Shown: positions 55,255-62,395 of the stretch, one piece after another | Layout: every line of letters starts with the position of its first letter | Numbering within the stretch: position 1 is the stretch's first letter | From: Croceimicrobium sp965279135 | GTDB taxonomy: Bacteria; Bacteroidota; Bacteroidia; Flavobacteriales; Schleiferiaceae | Length of the DNA stretch: 64,000 nt | Assembly (NCBI GenBank): GCA_965279135.1 | Contig: OZ257133.1 | Location: 1,364,001-1,428,000 of the forward strand | Direction of reading: 5' to 3' | Program-made: the position numbers and the translations under genes | Notes under the pieces: generated by a model | What the model saw: the letters and a program-made list of their open reading frames with translations, nothing else | The model's database searches: none | What the model was told of the DNA's origin: nothing

Positions 55255-57081
55255 ATGAAGGATCTACAGCAGGAAAATAAGGAACAAATCACTTTCATTC
55301 TTAAAAGCAGAATGGATCAAGACTTTCCTGAAATCGTTGACTATGAAACTTATATAGACGAAAAAAAGGAAGAGCTAGAGGATTCCTTTTCGGCCAACCC
55401 CAGATACACCGAGAATCGTAATATCCGAGTCCTGTCAATTGATGATTATATTGAAACGTTAGACGGCTTCACTGTAGATCTCATTATTATAGATGATGAT
55501 ATTGATGACCTTGTCCTAATATCCGAATTAGCTTTAAAGACGAACATTCCTAAATCAATTATTGCCTTTGATTCTGATAGATCCGTAGTAAAACTTTTAG
55601 GTAAAAATGTCGATTTTGAAGGTCTGATAACTTTAGATTTCGATTTATCCGGTAGTGGAAATTATGCTCCCACAGCAGCACTTTATAAAAAAATTAAAGA
55701 AAACTGGAGCGATTCTTTGGTTATTGGATTGACGAATTATGAGAGCATACCAGAAGTTCAAAAACTCAATGATGATATAAGAGGTAATCAAGACAGTGTA
55801 TTCGATAAAAACATATTTCTCAGCGACAGAATACTTCCATCACTTTTCAGTAATTATTTCGGGATAATACAAAATCACCAAAGACTTCAGAACAAATTAA
55901 AAGAGTCACAAAAAGAATTAAGAGAACATAAAATAATTACGAAATATTCCTCCTTTATAAAACCTGAGTTAATACAAAAAGTTAAGAAACCAGAGTATTT
56001 TACAGCCCACGACATAGTCGGTGATTCCACTGCAATGAGATTACTATATCTCAAAATTAATAAGTTATCCAGATTAAATGATAATGTTTGGATATATGGT
56101 GAAACAGGTACAGGTAAAGAAAGTGTTGCTCGTGCCATTCATTACCATAGCAACAGAAGCAAAAAACAGCTAATAGTTGTGAACTGTAGTAGTATTGAAA
56201 AAGAAAGGGCTGAAAGTGAGCTATTGGGTCATGAGAAAGGGGCATTTACTGGCGCACATGCTTTACACAATGGTTTTTTAAAGCAAGCGGATGGTGGGAC
56301 ACTTTTCTTGGATGAAATCCAAGCACTTTCATTAGAAGTTCAAGATAAATTATTAAGAGCCATTGAATACAAGAGTTTTTTTAGAGTTGGAGGTAAAGAA
56401 GAAATAGAAAGCGATTTTCGATTAATTGTGGCGACCAACTCAGAATTGGAAAAGGAAGTAGAGCTAGGGAGTATTAAGAAAGATTTCTTTTTTAGAATTG
56501 CCAACTCGATTAAGATTGAAGTTCCACCTTTGAGAGATCGGCAGGAGGATATTATTTCCATCGCTGAAAAGCTTCTTTGGGAACTATCAAGGGACCCAAA
56601 CTACGGAATGGACTTTTCCTTAAGTGAAGGGGTAAAGAGGAAATTAGTTGAACTTAAATTTGAAGGCAATGTCCGACAATTAATCAGCACAATAAACCGA
56701 TCAGCTATAAATGCCTATTTAAATGACACGCAAATTATTGAGTTACATCACCTAGAATATGATGAATTAAATAGGAAAGTTGATTCTCAACCAGTAATTG
56801 GCCAAGATCGTTTGGAAAAGGTGAAACCTAAGCTAGACGAAATAGAAAACGCTATTAAAAAAGAGATTAAAAAAGTCGGACTAAATAAAAAAGTTACCTC
56901 CACAACCCTGGCAAAATACTTAGGTTTTGATAGAGGGTATATTTCTCAACTATTCAATACACACTACTCTTCGGAAATAAAACAGCTTTTATCAACTCCT
57001 ATAGGTCAGCAACGATGGCCACATCTAATTGAACAAATCAATGACTTCGGCCTTATTCGAAATTGGAAGGGGGAATTGTAA
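55255..57081 (+). CDS. Sigma-54-dependent transcriptional activator with receiver-like domain
   Basis: This is a 608-aa enhancer-binding protein. The N-terminal part (about 50-210) looks receiver-like (LIIIDDDIDDLVLISELA, FEGLITLDFDLSG), but not canonical. The AAA+ domain has Walker A GETGTGKESVARA (from G282), the sigma-54-contacting loop GAFTGA at 329-334, Walker B GGTLFLDEI and an arginine-finger region. The C-terminus has a helix-turn-helix (TLAKYLGFDRGYISQLF). It is the last gene of the operon. Matching palindromes before the operon (48669) and just after this gene (57103) are its probable sites. Confidence 0.93.
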   Translation: MKDLQQENKEQITFILKSRMDQDFPEIVDYETYIDEKKEELEDSFSANPRYTENRNIRVLSIDDYIETLDGFTVDLIIIDDDIDDLVLISELALKTNIPKSIIAFDSDRSVVKLLGKNVDFEGLITLDFDLSGSGNYAPTAALYKKIKENWSDSLVIGLTNYESIPEVQKLNDDIRGNQDSVFDKNIFLSDRILPSLFSNYFGIIQNHQRLQNKLKESQKELREHKIITKYSSFIKPELIQKVKKPEYFTAHDIVGDSTAMRLLYLKINKLSRLNDNVWIYGETGTGKESVARAIHYHSNRSKKQLIVVNCSSIEKERAESELLGHEKGAFTGAHALHNGFLKQADGGTLFLDEIQALSLEVQDKLLRAIEYKSFFRVGGKEEIESDFRLIVATNSELEKEVELGSIKKDFFFRIANSIKIEVPPLRDRQEDIISIAEKLLWELSRDPNYGMDFSLSEGVKRKLVELKFEGNVRQLISTINRSAINAYLNDTQIIELHHLEYDELNRKVDSQPVIGQDRLEKVKPKLDEIENAIKKEIKKVGLNKKVTSTTLAKYLGFDRGYISQLFNTHYSSEIKQLLSTPIGQQRWPHLIEQINDFGLIRNWKGEL

Positions 57082-57102
57082 AATATTGTTCCGCTTGTCA
57101 TA

Positions 57103-57199
57103 TTACATTCTTACAAAGGTGTCTTACAATTGAAAGAAATACATGGGAATTGTAAGAATGTAACTAGCAAATTTTATTACGTAAGCAATTTGCGCTTAC
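57103..57199. promoter_or_regulatory. Nested palindromic upstream activator sites, site 2
   Basis: TTACATTCTTACA (57103-57115) and its exact inverse TGTAAGAATGTAA (57151-57163) enclose a second pair, CTTACAATT (57123-57131) with AATTGTAAG (57148-57156). A further GTAAGC..GCTTAC pair lies at 57181-57199. The 12-bp core TTACATTCTTAC is identical to that at 48686. All lie about 70-170 bp upstream of the -24 element at 57270, the normal position for sigma-54 enhancers. Confidence 0.72.
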
Positions 57200-57269
57200 A
57201 TCAATTTTTTCACACAATATCCTTAAAATCAGTTACTTAAAAGTAATTTTTAACTCAAAAAAACACCGT

Positions 57270-57284
57270 TGGCACATTCTCTGA
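57270..57284 (+). promoter_or_regulatory. Sigma-54 (-24/-12) promoter for 2OG oxygenase
   Basis: TGGCAC at 57270-57275, then the 5-bp spacer ATTCT, then CTGA. The -24 element is a perfect RpoN consensus; the -12 element has two differences from TTGC. It lies 36 bp before the start codon at 57321, with the shared activator palindromes upstream. Confidence 0.7.
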
Positions 57285-57320
57285 ATAATGATAATCAAGT
57301 TTCATTTAAATACTTGAATC

Positions 57321-58175
57321 ATGAGAAATGTACCAAATGTTTTAAAGTCTCTTAGCGGGTCTGAGACGGCCAAGATAGCTAAGAGTGTTACGCAAGAACA
57401 AAACAGCAAGCTGTTCGAAGTAGTTGCTTACGGAGAGAAAGCACTGGCCTTCACCTCAAATGTTCTTCGTGGAGACATGATCGGATGTGAGATAGAAGAC
57501 TTTCTCACTCCCTTCGAATGCGATGTTCTTGTAGAAGAACTTGAAAAGCACCAGGTGGATGAGTCGTATTTGTCTGGAAAGGCAAAGAAAATTCTGGAAT
57601 CTCAGCACAACAGACAGTCAGAACCGGACTTATACTTTGAAGGAGCCAAGAATCACCCTTTACTTGCGTCATACACCTTCAATGCTGCAAAGTTCAAGCT
57701 GCTTACTTGGCTCAAATCGGCAGCTCCGAACACTATTGTGGAAGTAGCCAGGGATACAAATAGAGACGCAGTGTACTGCCCGGCAATCATTAGAGAGTTC
57801 TTGAACTCACTGAAGTTGCACAATGACCTTGGTAGCCGTGAAGGCCAGGGCTGGAATCCAATCGAAAAAGTGGACAAACAATGGGCGTTTGTAATCAAGC
57901 TAAGCAGCTGTGAAGGAGGCAATACCCTCCTTTACAACAAGAATTGGAGACCTGAAGACGAAGCGTACTTCAACAGCAAGGACAATTACTCCTATGACAT
58001 GAAGGTTGTGGAGGGCGTAGAAGAGTTTGAGATCGCTGGTGCAAAAGGGAGTTTGATCATTTTCGACTGCACCAGATACCATAGAGTACAAGAGGTACTT
58101 TCAGGTAGGAGATACAGTATGGGTGGATTCATTGGACATTTAGAAAGTGAAAACAAACTCGTAATCTGGTCTTAA
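57321..58175 (+). CDS. 2-oxoglutarate/Fe(II)-dependent oxygenase
   Basis: This 284-aa jelly-roll dioxygenase is of the prolyl-4-hydroxylase type. The iron triad is H167-x-D169 (LHNDLG) and H254 (RYHRVQEV). The 2-oxoglutarate arginine is R264 within SGRRYSMGGF. GNTLLYNKNW precedes the C-terminal half, as in 2OG-Fe(II)_Oxy families. It should hydroxylate or otherwise oxidise a peptide side chain or small molecule. It is preceded by its own sigma-54 promoter and the same activator motif as the ABC/amidotransferase operon, so it is part of the same regulon. A strong terminator follows. Confidence 0.88.
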   Translation: MRNVPNVLKSLSGSETAKIAKSVTQEQNSKLFEVVAYGEKALAFTSNVLRGDMIGCEIEDFLTPFECDVLVEELEKHQVDESYLSGKAKKILESQHNRQSEPDLYFEGAKNHPLLASYTFNAAKFKLLTWLKSAAPNTIVEVARDTNRDAVYCPAIIREFLNSLKLHNDLGSREGQGWNPIEKVDKQWAFVIKLSSCEGGNTLLYNKNWRPEDEAYFNSKDNYSYDMKVVEGVEEFEIAGAKGSLIIFDCTRYHRVQEVLSGRRYSMGGFIGHLESENKLVIWS

Positions 58176-58193
58176 AATGATGTACATGTTATA

Positions 58194-58226
58194 AAAGCGG
58201 CTTCCAATCGGTTGCCGCTTTTTTTG
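58194..58226 (+). terminator. Rho-independent terminator after 2OG oxygenase
   Basis: AAGCGGC (58195-58201) pairs with GCCGCTT (58214-58220), followed by TTTTT. This strong terminator lies 20 bp beyond the stop of the oxygenase gene and closes the sigma-54 regulon. Confidence 0.88.
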
Positions 58227-58250
58227 TTTACACCCAGTACACCCAGCCAT

Positions 58251-59155
58251 GTGCCTACAGCCCATTAATGCATTCGTACCTCATAGCATTAACGAGCTTT
58301 CAGCACAACACAGTAAGAGTAGCCCGTTATTCCACTCCGCAAAGCTGCATTCCATACCGAGCTACACTTACTCTTCCCAACGCACATCCCCAACGCAGGT
58401 AAAGCGGTGTTTGTCAGTCGTTCCGTTTTGTTCCGCAAAAACATATCTGCAAGGGTTCAATAAACTCCCTACGGTCGCCCTTGCATATAGCGTTCACTTT
58501 CCAGGTGTCTTATGCTCCAATGGGTGCTCGCCACCTGTCGTTCACTTGTTTTGCTTCACACACTTTTCTTCCTCCTCACTCGCAGCTATTTCATCCCCCC
58601 AAACCCCAATAAGGCGTTCGCTGTACTCACTGAATCAATAATTGGGGGGCCGTCGCTGCTTATTGTTTTGCTCGCCTGCGGGTCGCTGCGGGCTGATCGG
58701 GCTGTCATGCTTTTTGCAACGAATCCAGTGCCTACAGTCGCTTCATTTCATGCTTCAATTCAGCCACTTTCAGCACCCCACGCAAGAGAAGCTCATTCAT
58801 TACACTCCACACTTCATCACTACAATTCTTTACACCTTTGAAATAGTGCATGAAAAGCCGCCATGGGTCGATTTGAAAAGTTACCCAAGGCTACATGCAA
58901 TTGATGAAACTACAATCCGACAAACAACCCGTTCTTCAGCGTTCCATTCCATTCAATCGCTACACTTGCTTTTCCCAACCCTGATGCAAAAAATCACGCC
59001 AGCCCTGCCGTAAACGGTAGCTGTCTGCCGCCCTCATCCTTCGGGCTTTTGCAGCCACCACCCTTGCTCCGCTCGCAGACGGCTCGCATTGCAGTAGCTA
59101 CGCCTTTGGTTTACCTGCGTTTCGCACCTATCCGTATATAGCGTTAACTTAGATC
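58251..59155. repeat. Two diverged tandem copies of a non-coding unit
   Basis: This 900-bp stretch has no credible gene despite open frames. Unit 1 starts GTGCCTACAG at 58251 and unit 2 starts GTGCCTACAG at 58728. Within each, CTTTCAGCAC, a following (C)ACTCC block and CTACACTT..CCCAAC recur in the same order. Unit 1 ends near TATAGCGTTCACTT (about 58498) and unit 2 ends near TATAGCGTTAACTT (about 59150), right before the RusA gene. The composition is unusually GC- and C-rich for this region. It looks like a repeated spacer or recombination element rather than coding DNA. Confidence 0.6.
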
Positions 59156-59836
59156 ATGGATTCAATGGAAGAAGATTTACAAAAAGTAGAAAGGGGTGAA
59201 ATACCATCCCCGTTTGGTGAAATACAATTCGACCTGGAGTTAGAACCAGTATCTCAAGGAGCCAATTCCAAGCAAAAAGGCAAACTCAGAAAGGCAGTTA
59301 AAAGCGTATGCAGTAAATATCAATTCCTGCTAAGTGGTGATGTACAAGTTGAAATTCAATGGCTTGTTCACCAACAATATCGATATGAATACCACAAGGC
59401 TCCTGACATTGATAACATCATAAAACCTCTTCTTGACTCCCTTTGTGGCAAGGAGGCAATGCTATTGGATGATACGCAAGTTCAGTACATTGGATCTCAC
59501 TGGATAGACAGGAAAAAGAAAGACCATAAGCTAACAGTAACGATCAAATTCACATCAGATGATTATGTGCTTAAATCGAATCTGGTACTTGTCGAATTTG
59601 ACAAGAAACTTTGTCTACCCTTCAACATTCAATCTTCACAGGAAGCCAACCTCATCATTTTGAATCACTGGAAATCAATGATTGCTCAACGAAATCAATT
59701 TGACGATATGGGAATGGACTACTACAGTTCCCGAATGATCCTGCCTATTCAACGGTTCTTCCATAGGAATAAACTGAATGATTACACTGTCCTCGAAATA
59801 GACGACTTAATTGAAAAAATAAAAACACCAACATAG
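59156..59836 (+). CDS. RusA-family Holliday junction resolvase
   Basis: This 226-aa protein carries the RusA signature: D84-I-D86-N87 followed by IIKPLLDSL, then D105-D106-TQV, the acidic residues that bind Mg2+ in this crossover-junction endonuclease family. RusA proteins resolve four-way DNA junctions and are commonly carried by phages and mobile elements. It is longer than E. coli RusA (120 aa), with a C-terminal extension of unknown role. Its presence supports a mobile origin of the surrounding accessory region. No integrase was seen. Confidence 0.85.
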   Translation: MDSMEEDLQKVERGEIPSPFGEIQFDLELEPVSQGANSKQKGKLRKAVKSVCSKYQFLLSGDVQVEIQWLVHQQYRYEYHKAPDIDNIIKPLLDSLCGKEAMLLDDTQVQYIGSHWIDRKKKDHKLTVTIKFTSDDYVLKSNLVLVEFDKKLCLPFNIQSSQEANLIILNHWKSMIAQRNQFDDMGMDYYSSRMILPIQRFFHRNKLNDYTVLEIDDLIEKIKTPT

Positions 59837-60517
59837 TACAAAGTTACAGGCGTGTGGACGTGAGTGCTTGCAAGGGTTTGCTTCGCCAGATTCAAAAAAA
59901 TCTCCACACCTACGGGTAGTATTTTTTCTTCACTGCCCTTGCCGCAATCACACTATTCCTGTGATGAGGCACCATGTTTAAGTTATTATTCAGAGTCCGT
60001 TTCTTTGGCCGGTGGCTTCTGGCGGGCATTCGCACTTCGGGCAGCCCCTTCTTCATGGGTATTGTTCGCTGTGGTGTAGTTGATTACACCATTCGGCTCT
60101 TTTGGTTAGAGCTTAGTCTTTCAGAGCTGCCCTTTTAGGGTGGCTTTTTTTGTCCTTTCTGATCAGCCTGATTGGAAAACAAATAAAAAGATGCAGCAAA
60201 TATATTCAGGCTCCCACATGCCAACGCATGATTAAAATGAAAGGCCAAGACAAGTTGCTTCGTTCCTCAGCAAGCCTTGCATTTTACCACCACCTGAATG
60301 TCAAAGAGGCTTTCTCTTTTCTTTTTTTCCTTTTTCTTTTCTCTTTTGGAATTGTTTAATGATGGATGCTGAGAGCAAACGGAAGCATACAAAAGCAATC
60401 ACACCTTATCCCGCAACCATTCATGTTTATTGCTGTATTTTAATGATGAAAGGACAAAGCCGTATCAAGTCCGTGCCAAGTCCAAGTATTCATGTTTAAC
60501 CCCAAAAATTAGAAGCA
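59837..60517. other. Hairpin-rich non-coding stretch between rusA-like and DUF6266 genes
   Basis: No convincing gene is present. GTGTGGA (59851-59857) pairs with TCCACAC (59902-59908) across a long loop. Three consecutive hairpins follow at 60073-60150 (see separate entry). After these, sequence to 60517 includes a polypyrimidine TTTTC tract near 60317-60345 and no clear promoter. Confidence 0.45.
60073..60150 (+). terminator. Three successive hairpins, the last terminator-like
   Basis: GGTGTA/TACACC (60073-60090), GCTCT/AGAGC (60096-60112) and CCCT..AGGG with flanking GC pairs (about 60129-60144), followed by a T-run ending near 60151. The last is a fair rightward terminator. The serial arrangement could also be a structured RNA. 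Confidence 0.4.
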
Positions 60518-61159
60518 ATGGGAAAAATATCACAAGGTGTATTAGGCGGCTTTTCCGGCAAGGTCGGGAATGTCGTGGGAGGCACATGGAAAGGCATTGA
60601 CTACATGCGGATCAAGCCTGCAAATGTTGCAAACCCCAAAACAGAAGGCCAGGTCAACCAACGTTCCAAATTCTCAACCGTGTTGAAGTTTCAGCAAACC
60701 ATGACAGAATTTCTACGAGTTGGTTTCAAACTGTACGCCACCAAAATGACACAGTTCAATAGTGCCATGTCGTACAACCTGAACAATGCTATTACCGGAA
60801 CCTCTCCAAACTTTAGCGTTGACTATGCCAACGCACTGATAAGCCGTGGGAACCTCACTGGAGCATTAAATCCAGCAGTGACTTCACCAGGTGCCGGATC
60901 AGTAGACTTCTCCTGGGACAACAACTCAGGAACAGGAAGAGCACAAGGCACAGATAAGGCGCTCTTAGTGGTTTATAATCCTACCAAAGGGTTGTCAGTA
61001 TTTGAAACCGAAGGAGCGTCCAGAAGTGTAACTTCCGATTCTCTGACAGTCCCTGCGGACTTCTCTGGAGATACTATTCACGCATTCATTGGCTTCATCT
61101 CTGAAGATGGCAGAGACGTTGCTAACAGTTCTTATATCGGTTCAGCCATTGTTGCTTAA
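60518..61159 (+). CDS. DUF6266 family protein
   Basis: This 213-aa protein opens MGKISQGVLGGFSGKVGNVV and continues GTWKGIDYMRIKPANVANPK, the hallmark of DUF6266, a family of unknown function common in Bacteroidota and near mobile regions. It has no signal peptide. The C-terminal half is beta-rich. It is monocistronic, with a clear terminator 18 bp after the stop. Confidence 0.9.
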   Translation: MGKISQGVLGGFSGKVGNVVGGTWKGIDYMRIKPANVANPKTEGQVNQRSKFSTVLKFQQTMTEFLRVGFKLYATKMTQFNSAMSYNLNNAITGTSPNFSVDYANALISRGNLTGALNPAVTSPGAGSVDFSWDNNSGTGRAQGTDKALLVVYNPTKGLSVFETEGASRSVTSDSLTVPADFSGDTIHAFIGFISEDGRDVANSSYIGSAIVA

Positions 61160-61176
61160 GGTTGAATTTCTCCCTG

Positions 61177-61207
61177 AAAACCGCTTCTTTTATGGAGCGG
61201 TTTTTTT
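61177..61207 (+). terminator. Rho-independent terminator after DUF6266 gene
   Basis: AAAACCGCT (61177-61185) pairs with AGCGGTTTT (61196-61204), with the T-run TTTTTTT overlapping the stem end. It is a strong intrinsic terminator. Confidence 0.88.
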
Positions 61208-61315
61208 ATGCCCACACATTCCGCTTTTCCCTTGTTTATCCCTTATTTAGCTATAAATCAGTAGTTTTTGTTGCTAATTTGTATCTACCAACATGTAACT
61301 ACCTGATAGTCAATT

Positions 61316-61346
61316 GAAGTTACATTTTGCATTGGGAAGTAACTTC
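61316..61346. promoter_or_regulatory. Candidate operator upstream of AraC-type gene
   Basis: GAAGTTAC (61316-61323) and GTAACTTC (61339-61346) form a perfect 8-bp inverted repeat with a 15-bp spacer. A related ATGTAACTAC lies at about 61293. It lies 100 bp upstream of the AraC-family start and could be an autoregulatory site. Confidence 0.4.
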
Positions 61347-61446
61347 ATTTCAGAAGAATCGCTTGAATAGAATATTGCACGTGATTCACTGCAGCCTCAA
61401 TTCGAATTCTTCTAAACTTAGCTAGGAGCATTTCGTTAGTTTAGGG

Positions 61447-62346
61447 ATGTCCGTTCACAAGCACCTAACACAAAACGCTTTCATATCTGCTCTAAATCTC
61501 ACCGAAGATCGCTCGGATTTAGGGCTTTTCATTCTCGACGTTAATGATATTTCGGAGGAAGTTGCCGAAAAGATGGAACTCTACCGAAACGATTTTTTTG
61601 AGATTAATTTAATTGAGAAGCAGTACAACTTCAGATTCTCTATTGATGAGAAGGTGTATCATCCTCGAGGAGAGCCATACATTTCTTTTGTTGCACCTTC
61701 TCAGCTTCAAACCTATCAGTTACTTGGAGATGACCCTAAAGCAAGAGGCTATCTCATCTATTTGGATAAGGATTTTTACAGATCCTTGAATCTGAAGGAT
61801 GACTTCCCATTCTTTAAACGAAACAAGAATAGCCTTCTATACCTATCAAAAGCTCAGAGTAAAGCGCTCTTTCAAATTGTAAAAGATATGACTGAGGAGT
61901 TTAAGAGGAACACGCCAGTGTCTTTTGAAATTCTAAAATCCTTCACACGTATCTTATTGCTGAAATCTTCAAGCTATCAAAGTCAGGAAGAAGACTTAGG
62001 AAACTATGCTCTTGACATAGTCTCCAGGTTTGAATCCCTTGTAAATCAGGAATACATAAATCATAAAACCGTAAGCTTCTATGCAGACAAACTAGCCATT
62101 TCCATTCGGCAGTTGAGTAAAATCACCAGAGAAGTGACCGGAAAATCTCCCTTAAGTATGATTCACGAAGTCATCCTAAATGAGTCCAAAACATTCCTGT
62201 CTTTTTCAAACTTGTCCACGACAGAAATTGCCTATGCATTGGGCTATGATGAAGTGGCTCACTTCTCTCGCTTTTTTAAAAGGCATACTGATATTTCTCC
62301 TTCAGACTTTCGGATCAAATCCCAAAATGGTAAGACAATCTCCTAA
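61447..62346 (+). CDS. AraC-family transcriptional regulator
   Basis: This 299-aa protein has an N-terminal cupin-like ligand domain (about 25-150). The C-terminal AraC/XylS DNA-binding domain (about 200-295) has two helix-turn-helix units: DKLAISIRQLSKITREVTG and STTEIAYALGYDEVAHFSRF, ending SPSDFRI. It starts 49 bp before an MFS transporter gene on the same strand and is the likely regulator of it. Confidence 0.93.
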   Translation: MSVHKHLTQNAFISALNLTEDRSDLGLFILDVNDISEEVAEKMELYRNDFFEINLIEKQYNFRFSIDEKVYHPRGEPYISFVAPSQLQTYQLLGDDPKARGYLIYLDKDFYRSLNLKDDFPFFKRNKNSLLYLSKAQSKALFQIVKDMTEEFKRNTPVSFEILKSFTRILLLKSSSYQSQEEDLGNYALDIVSRFESLVNQEYINHKTVSFYADKLAISIRQLSKITREVTGKSPLSMIHEVILNESKTFLSFSNLSTTEIAYALGYDEVAHFSRFFKRHTDISPSDFRIKSQNGKTIS

Positions 62347-62395
62347 ACTGGTAATAATCAGAGTGTGAATCCAAGCCACATTTGTCCTCATTATG

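Noticed and set aside
58249..59013. Overlapping rightward open frames in the C-rich stretch after the oxygenase gene
   Set aside because: Translations are low-complexity Ser/His/Leu-rich with no domain, overlap each other in two frames, and coincide with the tandem non-coding repeat.
59974..60138. 54-codon ORF starting MFKLLFRVRFFGRWLL
   Set aside because: It runs through the three-hairpin segment and ends inside the terminator-like stem; probably fortuitous, although a leader peptide cannot be fully excluded.
60150..60359. 69-codon ORF with a hydrophobic tail upstream of the DUF6266 gene
   Set aside because: It has a weak start, and the apparent membrane helix is just the TTTTC-rich tract being read as Phe/Leu.
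45942..61210. Complete prophage or integrative element
   Set aside because: A RusA-type resolvase hints at mobility, but no integrase, capsid, terminase, conjugation gene or flanking att repeat is visible.
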